Shown: positions 55,532 to 63,837 of the stretch, piece after piece
Numbering within the stretch: position 1 is the stretch's first letter
How the letters are laid out: each line of letters starts with the position of its first letter
From: Paucimonas sp.
GTDB taxonomy: Bacteria; Pseudomonadota; Gammaproteobacteria; Pseudomonadales; Pseudomonadaceae
DNA: 64,000 bases
Assembly (NCBI GenBank): GCA_031253995.1
Contig: JAIRVG010000026.1
Span: 1-64,000, forward strand
Direction of reading: 5' to 3'
The notes under the pieces: generated by a model
Told to the model about the DNA's origin: nothing
The model's input: only the letters and a program-made list of their open reading frames with translations
Database searches by the model: none
Made by a program: the position numbers and the translations under genes

Positions 55532-56170
55532 TCAGCGGTATTCGCCTTCCAGCTCATCCAGCTGATGATCGAAACTGCGCAACCGCGCCGACCAGGTGTA
55601 CACCAGCACCTCCAGGTCGCGGTTGAGCACAGCCGCGCCGCGCCGCGAGCTCTGCTGCGAATCGCAGAGGTCGAGCTGGTAGCGTTCCCGGGCCATGGCC
55701 GTCGCCACGCTGGACAGCTCGCGGGCATTGTTCAGCCAATGGCGGTGGTGGTCATGGATTTCCTGGTCGAGTTCCTGGCATTGCGCTTTCAAGGCTTCCA
55801 GGCTGCGTTCCAGCGGCGTGCCTTCGAGCTCGCCCATGACTTCCTGGAAGGTCCGTCCTGGCTGCCAATAGCTGCCCCAGAAATACCGGTCGAACACCGT
55901 TTCCACGCGACGCAGGGCGACCTTGGTATTCCAGATCGCTACCAGCGTTCGTCCCTGTTCCAGCTGGCGGCGGCGCACCCTGAGCAGTTGCCAGCGTATC
56001 CACGCCAGCGAGCTCAAGGCGAGGGCCGCGATCAGGCCGGCGGCGCCATAGAGGAACTGGCGGGCCTGTTCGAGCTGGTGAACTTCCCTGACTCCGTAGA
56101 AATAACCGGCGGTCAGCAGGCCCAGGGCTGTCACGGCAGCCCAGAAGCCAACGGCATAGGGGTCTTTCAT
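55532..56170 (-). CDS. Hypothetical membrane protein with cytoplasmic coiled coil
   Basis: 212 residues; two membrane helices (about 8-25 and 38-58) then a long hydrophilic, probably coiled-coil region with many Arg/Glu/Gln (RRRQLEQGRTLVAIWNTKVALRRVE, ELDQEIHDHHRHWLNNARELSSV). No family recognised. ATG 56170 (MKDPYAVGFW) preferred. Convergent with the CBS gene 4 bp away. Confidence 0.72.
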   Translation of the reverse strand: MKDPYAVGFWAAVTALGLLTAGYFYGVREVHQLEQARQFLYGAAGLIAALALSSLAWIRWQLLRVRRRQLEQGRTLVAIWNTKVALRRVETVFDRYFWGSYWQPGRTFQEVMGELEGTPLERSLEALKAQCQELDQEIHDHHRHWLNNARELSSVATAMARERYQLDLCDSQQSSRRGAAVLNRDLEVLVYTWSARLRSFDHQLDELEGEYR

Positions 56171-56235
56171 TGGCGCTGTCCCCTTGTTGTTTTTTTCTGA
56201 GCATAGCAACGCCAATGAAGGTCATAGGGTGCCGC

Positions 56236-56475
56236 TCAGCGTTTATTTCTGAGGGCGACATTCAGTTGATCGATGGTCATGATCCAGTCGGAATCGGCGA
56301 TGTACTCGGCCTTGAGAAAGGCCCGCTGGCTTTCGCTCCAGAACGGCGCATCGACCAGCTTGATTTCATTCTTCAGCGGGGAGTGGCTGGTGAGGAACTG
56401 CTGGATGCTGGTGGCATCGGAGGGCAGGCCCAGTTGCTCGAACAGGGCGGAAAACTCGTGGTGGGACAGGTCCAT
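56236..56475 (-). CDS. DUF2789 family protein
   Basis: 79 residues beginning MDLSHHEFSALFEQLGLPSD and containing DAPFWSESQRAFLKAEYIADSDW, the pattern of DUF2789 (small acidic proteins of Proteobacteria, function unknown). GGAGTGA precedes the ATG. Followed by the REP/mini-insertion region on the upstream side. Confidence 0.8.
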   Translation of the reverse strand: MDLSHHEFSALFEQLGLPSDATSIQQFLTSHSPLKNEIKLVDAPFWSESQRAFLKAEYIADSDWIMTIDQLNVALRNKR

Positions 56476-56567
56476 GATTCACTCCTTGGGCTGGGGTTAC
56501 CAAGGGATTGATTGCCTTGGGGAGTGAAAGTTTAGGTCAAGACAACTTCTGTGCTCTCAAGGGCCTC

Positions 56568-56676
56568 ATCGCTGGCAAGCCAGCTCCCACAAGGTCTCTG
56601 GACTGCCCCCAATAAGTTGGACACCAATCCAACCCTTGGGGGCAGTCCACTCTGTGGGAGCTGGCTTGCCAGCGAT
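56568..56676. repeat. REP pair interrupted by a mini-insertion
   Basis: First-type REP arms 56568-56590 and 56654-56676 are inverted copies. Between them lies a 51-bp palindromic element with a 3-bp duplication; without it the arms would form an ordinary short-loop REP hairpin. Confidence 0.88.
56599..56649. mobile_element. 51-bp mini-element with IS3-type ends
   Basis: TGGACTGCCCCCAA and its exact complement TTGGGGGCAGTCCA bound the element, with inner GTTGGA/TCCAAC. TGGACTGCCCCC...GTTGGACA is the end of IS3-family (IS150-like) elements as I remember them. CTC occurs directly on both sides (56596-56598 and 56650-56652), a 3-bp target duplication as IS3 elements make. No transposase; a MITE or a deletion derivative. 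Confidence 0.7.
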
Positions 56677-56682
56677 TGCGGT

Positions 56683-58083
56683 CTACCAGCCGCCGCCAAG
56701 GGCCAGGAACAACCCGATCTGCCCCATCGCCACCTGGGTATTGGCCATCGCCAGTTGCCCACGCATCTCGGTATAGGTGCGGGTCGCTTCCAGGTCGGCC
56801 AGGAACGACGCACGTCCCGCCTGATAGAAGCGGTGCGTCTGGTCCGCCGCCAGTTTCGCCGAGCGCTCGGCATCCTCCAGCGCTTCGCGCCGGTCCAGCA
56901 GCGCGCTGTACTGCGCCAGGCTGGTCTGGGTCTCGCGGATGGCGTTGAGCACCACCCCGTCGAAGTTCGCCAGCGCCGCCTGGGTGCTCGCCTCCGCCTC
57001 GCGGATCCGCGCCCGCGAGCCGTTGGTCGGCACGCTCCAGGTCAGCAGCGGGCCGAAGCCCCAGCGGTTGGTCGCCGGCTTGCCGAGGTTTTCCAGGATG
57101 CCGATGGTGCCCACCTGGGCGCCGATGCTGATGTCCGGATACAGCTGACCGGTGGCCACACCAATGGTCGCGGTGGACGCCGCCAGCAGTCGCTCGGCAC
57201 GACGCACATCCGGCCGGCGCTTGAGCAGCGCGGCGCCATCGCCCACCGGCAGCAACTGGGCGATATGCGGCAGCTCGGCGCAATCGGCCGTACCGGCCGG
57301 CAATTGATCCACCGGCTTGGCCAGCAACATCGACAGGGTGTACAGCCCCGCCTCCCGCGCCGCCTGGAAGCGCGGCAGTTCCGCGCGCAGCGACTTGAAG
57401 CGGGTTTCGGAACGGGTCACCTGGGTTTCATCGCCACGCCCGGCATCGCGCAGGCGCGCGGTCAGGCTGACGCTCTGTTCCTGAAGATCCAGCGACTCGC
57501 GGGCGATATGGTATTCCTCGTTGGCCGCGCACACCTGGGTGTAGGCCCGCACCACATCGGCGACCACGGTGATCCGCGCGGTATCCGCCGCCGCCTGCAC
57601 CGCATCGGCATTGGCCTGGGCCGCCTCGACCCCACGCTTGAGGGTGCCCCACAGGTCGAACTGGTACGAGGCACTGAGGATCGCCTCGCCGATGTTCGCC
57701 ACCGGCACCTTGTCCGGCAGCAGGAAGGCTTCGCCGGACTCTTGCAGGCGCTGCGCGCCGAGCTTCACGCCGCCATTGAAACCACCCTGGGCCTCGGCTT
57801 CCTCGACCTGGGCACGAGCCCGGGCGATGTTGGCTGCGGCCACGCGCAGTTCGCTGTTGGCCGCCAGCGCCTGGTTCACCAGGGTGTCGAGGCGGTCATC
57901 GCGGTACAGCCGCCACCAGTCCTTCGGCACCGGCGCCGAGACCACGCTGTCGGCATCGGCGCGCAGCTGGCCTTGCAGGTCGCCACGGTTGAAGGCGGCC
58001 TTTTCCGGCAGGTGGTAATCCGGCCCGACCATCTGGCAGGCCGACAGCATCAGGCTGATGCCCAGCAGCGACAGCCTTTTCAT
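56683..58083 (-). CDS. Outer membrane efflux lipoprotein (OprM/NodT family)
   Basis: 466 residues with a lipoprotein signal (LMLSAC, lipidated Cys16) and two OEP repeats; N-terminus MVGPDYHLPEKAAF and WWRLYRDDRLDTLVNQAL are typical of TolC-like outer membrane factors of the NodT group. Third structural part of a tripartite system with the HlyD and FUSC proteins encoded upstream on this strand. ATGA overlap with the HlyD stop. Confidence 0.93.
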   Translation of the reverse strand: MKRLSLLGISLMLSACQMVGPDYHLPEKAAFNRGDLQGQLRADADSVVSAPVPKDWWRLYRDDRLDTLVNQALAANSELRVAAANIARARAQVEEAEAQGGFNGGVKLGAQRLQESGEAFLLPDKVPVANIGEAILSASYQFDLWGTLKRGVEAAQANADAVQAAADTARITVVADVVRAYTQVCAANEEYHIARESLDLQEQSVSLTARLRDAGRGDETQVTRSETRFKSLRAELPRFQAAREAGLYTLSMLLAKPVDQLPAGTADCAELPHIAQLLPVGDGAALLKRRPDVRRAERLLAASTATIGVATGQLYPDISIGAQVGTIGILENLGKPATNRWGFGPLLTWSVPTNGSRARIREAEASTQAALANFDGVVLNAIRETQTSLAQYSALLDRREALEDAERSAKLAADQTHRFYQAGRASFLADLEATRTYTEMRGQLAMANTQVAMGQIGLFLALGGGW

Positions 58084-58955
58084 TGCGCCTTGTCCTCGAT
58101 GATCGACACGGTGGCGGTGCGTCCGGCGATCAGGCGGAAGTCTGCCGGCACGTCGTCGAAGGCGATGCGTACCGGAATCCGCTGGGCCAGGCGCACCCAG
58201 CTGAAGGCCGGGTTGACGTTGGGCAGCAGGTTGGCGCCGCTGCTGCGGTCACGGTCCTCGATGCCGGCGGCGATGCTCTGTACATGGCCGCGCAGGCGGG
58301 TGTTGTCGCCCATCACGCGGATATCCACGGCCTGGCCGACCTGGATGCCGGACAGCTTGGTTTCCTCGAAGTAGCCATCGACGTGGTACGACTCGCTGTC
58401 CACCACCGCCAGCACCGGGCGTCCGGCGCTGACGAACTCGTGGGCACGCGGCGCGCGGTCGTTGAGGTAGCCGTTGACCGGGCTGCGCACCACCGAGCGG
58501 TCGAGGTTCAGTTGCGCGGCGTCCACCGCCACCTGGGCCTCGTCCAGCGCCGACTGGGCGCGGGCCTGGCGCGACTGGCTCTCGTCCAGTTGCTCGGCGG
58601 CAACCAGGTTGCCCAGGCCCTTGTTGCGCCTGGTTTCGCGCTGCGCCTGGGCCAGGGTTTCCTTGCGCTCGGCCAGGGTGGCCTGGGCGTGGCGCAGGGC
58701 CAGCTTGAAGCGGTCTTGGTCGACGGTGAAGAGCACGTCGCCGCGCTTGATCGGCTGGTTGTCGCGCACCGCGACGGCCTGGATCAGCCCGGAAACGTCC
58801 GGCGCCACCTGGATCACGTCGGCGCGGATATGCCCGTCGCGGGTCCAGGGGGCGAACATGTAGTACAGGACCATCTGCCAGACCAGCACGGTCGCCAGGG
58901 TCACTACCAGCAGCGTCAGGACCACTTGGCCCAGGGTCAACAAAGGTTTTTTCAT
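58080..58955 (-). CDS. HlyD-family membrane fusion protein (AaeA-like)
   Basis: 291 residues: one N-terminal membrane anchor (about 8-30), biotinyl-lipoyl halves (RADVIQVAPDVSGLIQAVAVRDNQPIKRGDVLFTVD and RSPVNGYLNDRAPRAHEFVSAG) flanking a coiled-coil hairpin. AaeA/EmrA-type adaptor bridging FUSC and OMF. ATG 58955 overlaps the DUF1656 stop (ATGA). Confidence 0.92.
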   Translation of the reverse strand: MKKPLLTLGQVVLTLLVVTLATVLVWQMVLYYMFAPWTRDGHIRADVIQVAPDVSGLIQAVAVRDNQPIKRGDVLFTVDQDRFKLALRHAQATLAERKETLAQAQRETRRNKGLGNLVAAEQLDESQSRQARAQSALDEAQVAVDAAQLNLDRSVVRSPVNGYLNDRAPRAHEFVSAGRPVLAVVDSESYHVDGYFEETKLSGIQVGQAVDIRVMGDNTRLRGHVQSIAAGIEDRDRSSGANLLPNVNPAFSWVRLAQRIPVRIAFDDVPADFRLIAGRTATVSIIEDKAQ

Positions 58956-59164
58956 GGCAGCATCAGGCTTCGGCAAAAGTGGTCCACCGTGCCAAGCAGC
59001 ACGGCATAGAGAGCAACGTTGAACAACGCCCGGTGCCAGACCAGGCGGTAGAAATGCACGCGGTTGAGCACCGCATGGATGCCGAGGAACAGCACGTAGC
59101 TGGCCAGCATCATCACCAGCAGCGTGGGCAGGAACACCCCGCTGATATCCAGTTCACCGATCAC
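58952..59164 (-). CDS. DUF1656 (AaeX-like) small membrane protein
   Basis: 70 residues with two hydrophobic helices (VFLPTLLVMMLASYVLFLGIHA, ALFNVALYAVLLGTVDHF). DUF1656 proteins always accompany HlyD/FUSC aromatic-acid exporters (AaeX in E. coli). Overlaps both neighbours. Confidence 0.9.
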   Translation of the reverse strand: MIGELDISGVFLPTLLVMMLASYVLFLGIHAVLNRVHFYRLVWHRALFNVALYAVLLGTVDHFCRSLMLP

Positions 59165-61248
59165 AGCGGGGCTCCGTCGAGGCCAAAGGGCAGTTGCGGT
59201 GGGTCCGTAGGCTCCAGCACCACCTCGACCCCCGGCAGCAGCGCCAGGCGCAGGCCGCTGAGGGCATGCAGCAGGTGCGGGCGGGCATCGCCGTGGCCCT
59301 CCATGTTTTCCATGTTCAGCGCACGCCGGGCCAGCTCCATGCTGCCCAGCAGCTCGGCGGGCGCGTGCAGGCGCTCGCCGGCGTCGAGACAGGCCTGGAA
59401 GTGCCCGCCGACTTCCTCGATGACCTTCTCCAGCGCCGCCCGCGGCTGCGCTGCGGCACGCGGCAGGTAGGCCAGCAGGTCGAGCAGGTTCAGGCCCACG
59501 CGCAGGTCACGCAGGGCGCCACCGCTGTCCTGGCCGGTCTGGCTCAGGCGCGGCAGGTGCTGCATCAGGCGGTCGAGCATCTGCACGCCGAGGTGGCGGT
59601 GTTCGGCGAGGGTCGCCGGCTGGGTCATGCCGACGATGTCGCGCCAGCTGAAGCGGGTCAGCCGGCGCGCCGCCAGTTCGACGCCGAACGGGCGCATCAC
59701 CAGGGTCCAGATGAAGGCGAACAGCAGGCCCACGGGGCCGGCGATATTGGCGTTGACGAAGGCCAGGAAGTCCGCGTCGTAGGCGCCCTGGATGCTGATG
59801 AACGAGGCGGTGTTGACGATGGTCAGCAAGGTGCCGAGGTAAAAGCGCGGCTGCACGGTCAGGGTACCGACGCAGATGAAGGGGATGGCGAAGGCCAGCA
59901 CCAGCATCGGGAAGTCGTGCAGGTTGGGCAGCACCAGGAACAGGTACAGGCTGGCGAACACCACCGACAGCGTGGTCCAGAAGAAGAAGCGGTAGATCTG
60001 CGGCGCCGGGTCGTCCATCGCCGCGAAGAAGCTGCACGCCACTGCCGCGAGGATCACCGCGCTGGCGCCGTCGGCCCAGCCGGTGAGGATCCACAGGGTG
60101 ATGGCGACGACGATGGCGCTGAAGGTGGAGAACACCGAGTAGAGCATCAGGCCGCGGTCGAAGAACGGCGTCAGCCGGCTCAGGCGCCAGTGCCGGTAGA
60201 CGGCGCGCCAGGGCGACAGGTCTTCCCGGGCGATGGCGTGCTTGAGGCTGCAGCAGTCCTGCCACAGGTCGACCCACTCGCCGAGGCGGTAGAGGGCGTT
60301 GGACAGCAGCAGGCCGGGGCGTTCGTCCAGTTCGGCGACGCTGGGTTGCAGGCGTTCGAGCTGTTCGCGCAGGGCCGACCAGCGCGCCACCGAAGCGTCC
60401 TCGGCGGTGGATTGCAGCCACTGCCGGCACTGTTCCAGCAAGTCCTTGATCGCCTCGGCCTGCTGCGGTGCGCGGCCTTCGAGGGCGAGCAAGGCGTCGT
60501 CGAGGGCGTCGATCACCGGCAGCAGGTGGATCATCCGCCCGCGCAGCTCGCGGGCGTTCTTCACCGTCTGCGGCCGTGCGCCTTCGTGGGACAGCTGGCC
60601 GATCATCATTTCCAGCGAGTTGAAGGTGGTCACCATGGACGCGCGCAGGGCGCCGACGTTATCGGCACTGGCATTGCGGGCGAGGAAGGTGTCGCTGTAG
60701 CGGATCGCCTCGGCGAACCAGCTGCCGGTGGCGCCGACGAACACCGGGGTCAGCCGGCGTGGCCAGAAGATCGCCCCGACCACGGCGGCGCAGACGATGC
60801 CCAGGCAGATCTCCTGGGCCCGCGACGAGGCGATGTCGAACACCGCCAGCGGGTTGTCCACCACCGGCAGGGCGATCATCGGCAGGGTGTAGCCGGCGAG
60901 CATCAGGGTGTAGCTGTTGGCGGTGCGCAGGTGCAGGGAGAGGAACAGCAGGGTCGCGGTCCACAGCGCCACGGCGATGGTCAGCAACACCGGCGCCTGC
61001 ACCAGCATGGGCACCAGGAAGATCGCGCCGGCGGCGCCCAGCAGCGTACCCAGGGCGCGGTACAGGGCCTTGGAGCTGGTGGGGCCGACGAAGGGGCTGG
61101 AGACGATGTACACGGTGGCCATCGCCCAGTAGGGGCGCGGCAGTTGCAGGAGCAAGGCGATATACAGGGCGATCATCGACGCGGCGAAGGTGCGCACGCC
61201 GTAGAACCAGTCGCGGGCCGGCGGCATCGAGCTGAAGAAGCCTTTCAC
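59161..61248 (-). CDS. FUSC-family inner membrane exporter (AaeB-like)
   Basis: 695 residues; two halves of about five membrane helices (about 15-165 and 365-510), each followed by a cytoplasmic domain: ALYIALLLQLPRPYWAMATVYIVSSPFVGPTSSKALYR at the N-terminus is the FUSC signature. Exports aromatic carboxylic acids or similar compounds with the HlyD and OMF partners. Starts inside the MarR stop (ATGA). Confidence 0.93.
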   Translation of the reverse strand: MKGFFSSMPPARDWFYGVRTFAASMIALYIALLLQLPRPYWAMATVYIVSSPFVGPTSSKALYRALGTLLGAAGAIFLVPMLVQAPVLLTIAVALWTATLLFLSLHLRTANSYTLMLAGYTLPMIALPVVDNPLAVFDIASSRAQEICLGIVCAAVVGAIFWPRRLTPVFVGATGSWFAEAIRYSDTFLARNASADNVGALRASMVTTFNSLEMMIGQLSHEGARPQTVKNARELRGRMIHLLPVIDALDDALLALEGRAPQQAEAIKDLLEQCRQWLQSTAEDASVARWSALREQLERLQPSVAELDERPGLLLSNALYRLGEWVDLWQDCCSLKHAIAREDLSPWRAVYRHWRLSRLTPFFDRGLMLYSVFSTFSAIVVAITLWILTGWADGASAVILAAVACSFFAAMDDPAPQIYRFFFWTTLSVVFASLYLFLVLPNLHDFPMLVLAFAIPFICVGTLTVQPRFYLGTLLTIVNTASFISIQGAYDADFLAFVNANIAGPVGLLFAFIWTLVMRPFGVELAARRLTRFSWRDIVGMTQPATLAEHRHLGVQMLDRLMQHLPRLSQTGQDSGGALRDLRVGLNLLDLLAYLPRAAAQPRAALEKVIEEVGGHFQACLDAGERLHAPAELLGSMELARRALNMENMEGHGDARPHLLHALSGLRLALLPGVEVVLEPTDPPQLPFGLDGAPL

Positions 61249-61697
61249 AGGGGCAGCCCCGGGGAGCGCTGGGCGGCGTCTTCGAAGGCTTTCACCACCC
61301 GCAGGGCGGCTTCCAGGTCGGCGGCGGGAATGTCCTTGAGCACATCGCGGCGCAGGCGGACCAGCTCGCCTTCGATGGCTTCGGCCAGCTCGCGGCCCTT
61401 GTCGGTCAGGTACAGCGCCTTGGCGCGGCGATCACCCGGATCCTCGGTGCGGCAGACATAGCCGGCATTGCACAGCTGGTCGAGCAGGCGCACCAGGGAC
61501 GGGCTTTCCACCCCTACCGCCTGGGCCACGGCGACCTGATGCACGCCGTCGCCGAGGCGCAGGATCATCAACAGCGGCACCGCGCAGGCTTCGGAAACAC
61601 CGAAGCGCGCCAGGGTGGTCTGGCAGATGCGCCGCCAATTGCGGCTGGCCATCACCATGCCGCTGCTGGTGTTCAGTTGGAGGATGTCGAGCGTCAT
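61245..61697 (-). CDS. MarR-family repressor of the efflux operon
   Basis: 150 residues: winged helix (QVAVAQAVGVESPSLVRLLDQLCNAGYVCRTEDPGDRRAKALYLTDKG, about 50-100) of the MarR family. First gene of the marR-FUSC-DUF1656-HlyD-OMF operon, so it is autoregulatory. Upstream dyad ATAGTTTGCTAACTAT at 61721-61736 is the likely operator. Inducers are probably aromatic acids (inference from AaeR-like systems). Confidence 0.93.
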   Translation of the reverse strand: MTLDILQLNTSSGMVMASRNWRRICQTTLARFGVSEACAVPLLMILRLGDGVHQVAVAQAVGVESPSLVRLLDQLCNAGYVCRTEDPGDRRAKALYLTDKGRELAEAIEGELVRLRRDVLKDIPAADLEAALRVVKAFEDAAQRSPGLPL

Positions 61698-61720
61698 GGG
61701 GAAGGGTCGTGACCATATTC

Positions 61721-61736
61721 ATAGTTTGCTAACTAT
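61721..61736. promoter_or_regulatory. MarR-type operator
   Basis: ATAGTT-TGCT-AACTAT, perfect 6-bp arms in an AT-rich 100-bp region, 24 bp upstream of the marR start. TAGTTNGCNAACTA-like dyads are typical MarR sites. Confidence 0.7.
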
Positions 61737-61798
61737 CTATATTCTTCCATCATGAAGAGAGCGTCAAGCACCGCCTGGGAGATCGCTAAATCAATGCC

Positions 61799-62632
61799 TC
61801 AAGGCCGCAACTGATCTTCCAGCTTCATCGTCAACGCCAGCGGACTCCCCAGCCCGATCGCCTGGTCACGCCAGAACAGATAACGCAACTCGTTGCCCTC
61901 CGTCTGGAAATGCAAGGCCAGCTCCTCCGCCGCCTGCATCACCCCGGCCACCGCCGCCAGCTCCAGCCAGTAGACTCCGGCACGGCTGTCCGCCGGCACC
62001 TGCTGCCCATGCAACAAGCGATACCCGGCCTCGAAACGGCAACGCGCATCGCCCCGCTGTGCCCCGCGCAGAAACCACTCGTACGCCTGGCGCAGGTCCA
62101 CCTGCCAGGGGTTGGGCTCGCCGTCGCTGTCGCAGGTTTCTTCTTCGTAGAGATCCCCCAGCGCCGCCGCGGCTTCCGCCAGCCCGGCCTCGAACGCATG
62201 GCGGTAATACTCCGCAGCGCTGACATAGGCGATATCCACGCCCTTGCCGAAGTAATACTGCTGCCCCAGGTTGAACCAGGCCACCGCACTGCCCTGCAAC
62301 GCCGCCATGCGCAGCAGATGCCCGGCCAGCACCGGGTCGGCGCGCCAGTAGCGACCGTTCAGCCAGATCCAGCCCAGGTCGTTGAGCGCTGCCACGCTGC
62401 CGTCCAGCGCCTGCTTGCGCAGATCGGCGTAGACACATTGCAGGTCCGGCGCCTCGTCCAGCAGGCTCACCAGGCTGAAGCTCTCCCCCAGCGCCGCCCG
62501 CTGCGCCGGCATGCCGACGCCGCTGTACAGCCGCCGCACATGGACGCGCCCCGGCGCCGGCACGACGCGCTCGGGCAACAGGCGTCCGAGCAGAGAATAG
62601 ATATTGCTGGCAGCAGACATGTTCATCCTCAT
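61799..62632 (-). CDS. Sel1-repeat (TPR-like) protein
   Basis: 277 residues with several Sel1-like repeats: ALNDLGWIWLNGRYWRADPVLAGHLLRMAALQGSAVAWFNLGQQYYFGKG, EAAAALGDLYEEE, DARCRFEAGYRLL, about 75-250. No signal peptide, so probably cytoplasmic scaffold. ATG 62632 chosen because GGAGG lies 8 bp ahead; ATGs at 62626 and 62620 are alternatives. Function unknown. Confidence 0.85.
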   Translation of the reverse strand: MRMNMSAASNIYSLLGRLLPERVVPAPGRVHVRRLYSGVGMPAQRAALGESFSLVSLLDEAPDLQCVYADLRKQALDGSVAALNDLGWIWLNGRYWRADPVLAGHLLRMAALQGSAVAWFNLGQQYYFGKGVDIAYVSAAEYYRHAFEAGLAEAAAALGDLYEEETCDSDGEPNPWQVDLRQAYEWFLRGAQRGDARCRFEAGYRLLHGQQVPADSRAGVYWLELAAVAGVMQAAEELALHFQTEGNELRYLFWRDQAIGLGSPLALTMKLEDQLRP

Positions 62633-62760
62633 TGAACCGCCCTCCTTCTTGGTTTCCTTGTGGGCGATGAGGCGTGATTCTGCGCAGCGTCACGACAAAA
62701 CCTGTCGCGAACGCGTTCGTCGGGGCAATTCAACGGTCAGTCCCTGAATTGGGTAAATTA

Positions 62761-62775
62761 ATGGCAAATTGCCAT
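62761..62775. promoter_or_regulatory. 15-bp palindrome in the WYL-regulator promoter
   Basis: ATGGCAA-A-TTGCCAT, perfect, in the 197-bp divergent region between the Sel1 gene and the WYL regulator, 55 bp before the TTG start. Confidence 0.6.
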
Positions 62776-62829
62776 ATGATGTGGCGGACTTCATGCGACC
62801 GCCGCAAGCCTAGACAAGGACTCACCGTT

Positions 62830-63837
62830 TTGCCCTCCGCCACCACCCGCGCCACCCTCAGTCGTCAATGGGAACTGCTGCGCCAGCTACCCAATCGCCC
62901 TCCCGGCATCACCACTGCGGAACTGGTGATGCGCCTCAAGGACGCCGGTTTCAACATCAGCAAGCGTAGTATCGAGCGCGATCTCAACGAGCTGTCGCTG
63001 ATCTTTCCGCTGGAACGCAACGACCGCAGCATTCCCTATGGTTGGTATTGGGCAGCGAATGCCTGTGTAGAGTTGCGTGGACTCAGCGTGAGCGAGGCCC
63101 TGAGCCTGGCCCTGGTGGAAGAAGCCGTGCGCCCGCTGCTGCCGGGCAGCATGCTCAAGGGCCTGGACGCACGCTTCGCCCATGCCCGGCAGAAGCTGGA
63201 GACCCTGTCGGCGCAGAACAAGGCGGCGCGCTGGCTGGACAAGGTCGCCAGCGTGCGCCCGGAGCTGAACATGCGTGCCCCCGAGGTGCCGGACAGCATC
63301 CTCGAAACCGTGCAGAAGGCCCTGCTCGAAGAGCACCAGTTGCAGTGCCTGTACTACTCGACGCACAACGACCGCACCGTCGAGCTGACCCTCAATCCGC
63401 TGGCCCTGATCCAGCGTGGCCAGGTCGCCTACCTGATCGCCACGGCGCAGCCGTACACCGATATCCGCCAGTTCGCGGTACACCGCTTCCGCCAGTTGAG
63501 CGTGCTGGACAGCCCGGCCCAGGGCCTGGACGAATTCGACCTGCAACACTACCTGCGCAGCGATGCCCTGCAGTTCGGCAGCGCGGAGAAGATCGAGCTG
63601 CACGCCTGGATCAGCGACAACCTGGCCCGCCTGATGCGCGAGACGCCGCTGTCGCCGGACATGCAGCTCACCGACCTGGAACACGGCCACCGCCTGCAGG
63701 CCACGGTCAGCAACAGCTGGAGCCTGCGCTGGTGGCTGCTGAGCCAGGGCGACGAGTTGATCGTCGAGCAGCCGCCGGCGTTGCGCCAGCTGATTGCCAC
63801 GACCCTGAGCAACGCCGCGGCGCAGTACAGCGATTAA
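62830..63837 (+). CDS. WYL-domain transcriptional regulator
   Basis: 335 residues: N-terminal DeoR-type winged helix (TLSRQWELLRQLPNRPPGITTAELVMRLKDAGFNISKRSIERDLNELS, about 8-60) and a WYL domain (PLALIQRGQVAYLIATAQPYTDIRQFAVHRFRQLSVLD, about 190-240) with the WCX extension. WYL domains sense nucleotide or DNA-damage cues in some families. I use TTG 62830 with AAGGA 9 bp upstream; the frame extends to 62674 but through the palindrome and promoter. Convergent with the next permease. Confidence 0.85.
   Translation: MPSATTRATLSRQWELLRQLPNRPPGITTAELVMRLKDAGFNISKRSIERDLNELSLIFPLERNDRSIPYGWYWAANACVELRGLSVSEALSLALVEEAVRPLLPGSMLKGLDARFAHARQKLETLSAQNKAARWLDKVASVRPELNMRAPEVPDSILETVQKALLEEHQLQCLYYSTHNDRTVELTLNPLALIQRGQVAYLIATAQPYTDIRQFAVHRFRQLSVLDSPAQGLDEFDLQHYLRSDALQFGSAEKIELHAWISDNLARLMRETPLSPDMQLTDLEHGHRLQATVSNSWSLRWWLLSQGDELIVEQPPALRQLIATTLSNAAAQYSD

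Noticed and set aside
59194..61461. 755-codon plus-strand open frame opposite the FUSC gene
   Set aside because: Same reason; extends into marR on the other strand and has no recognisable domain.
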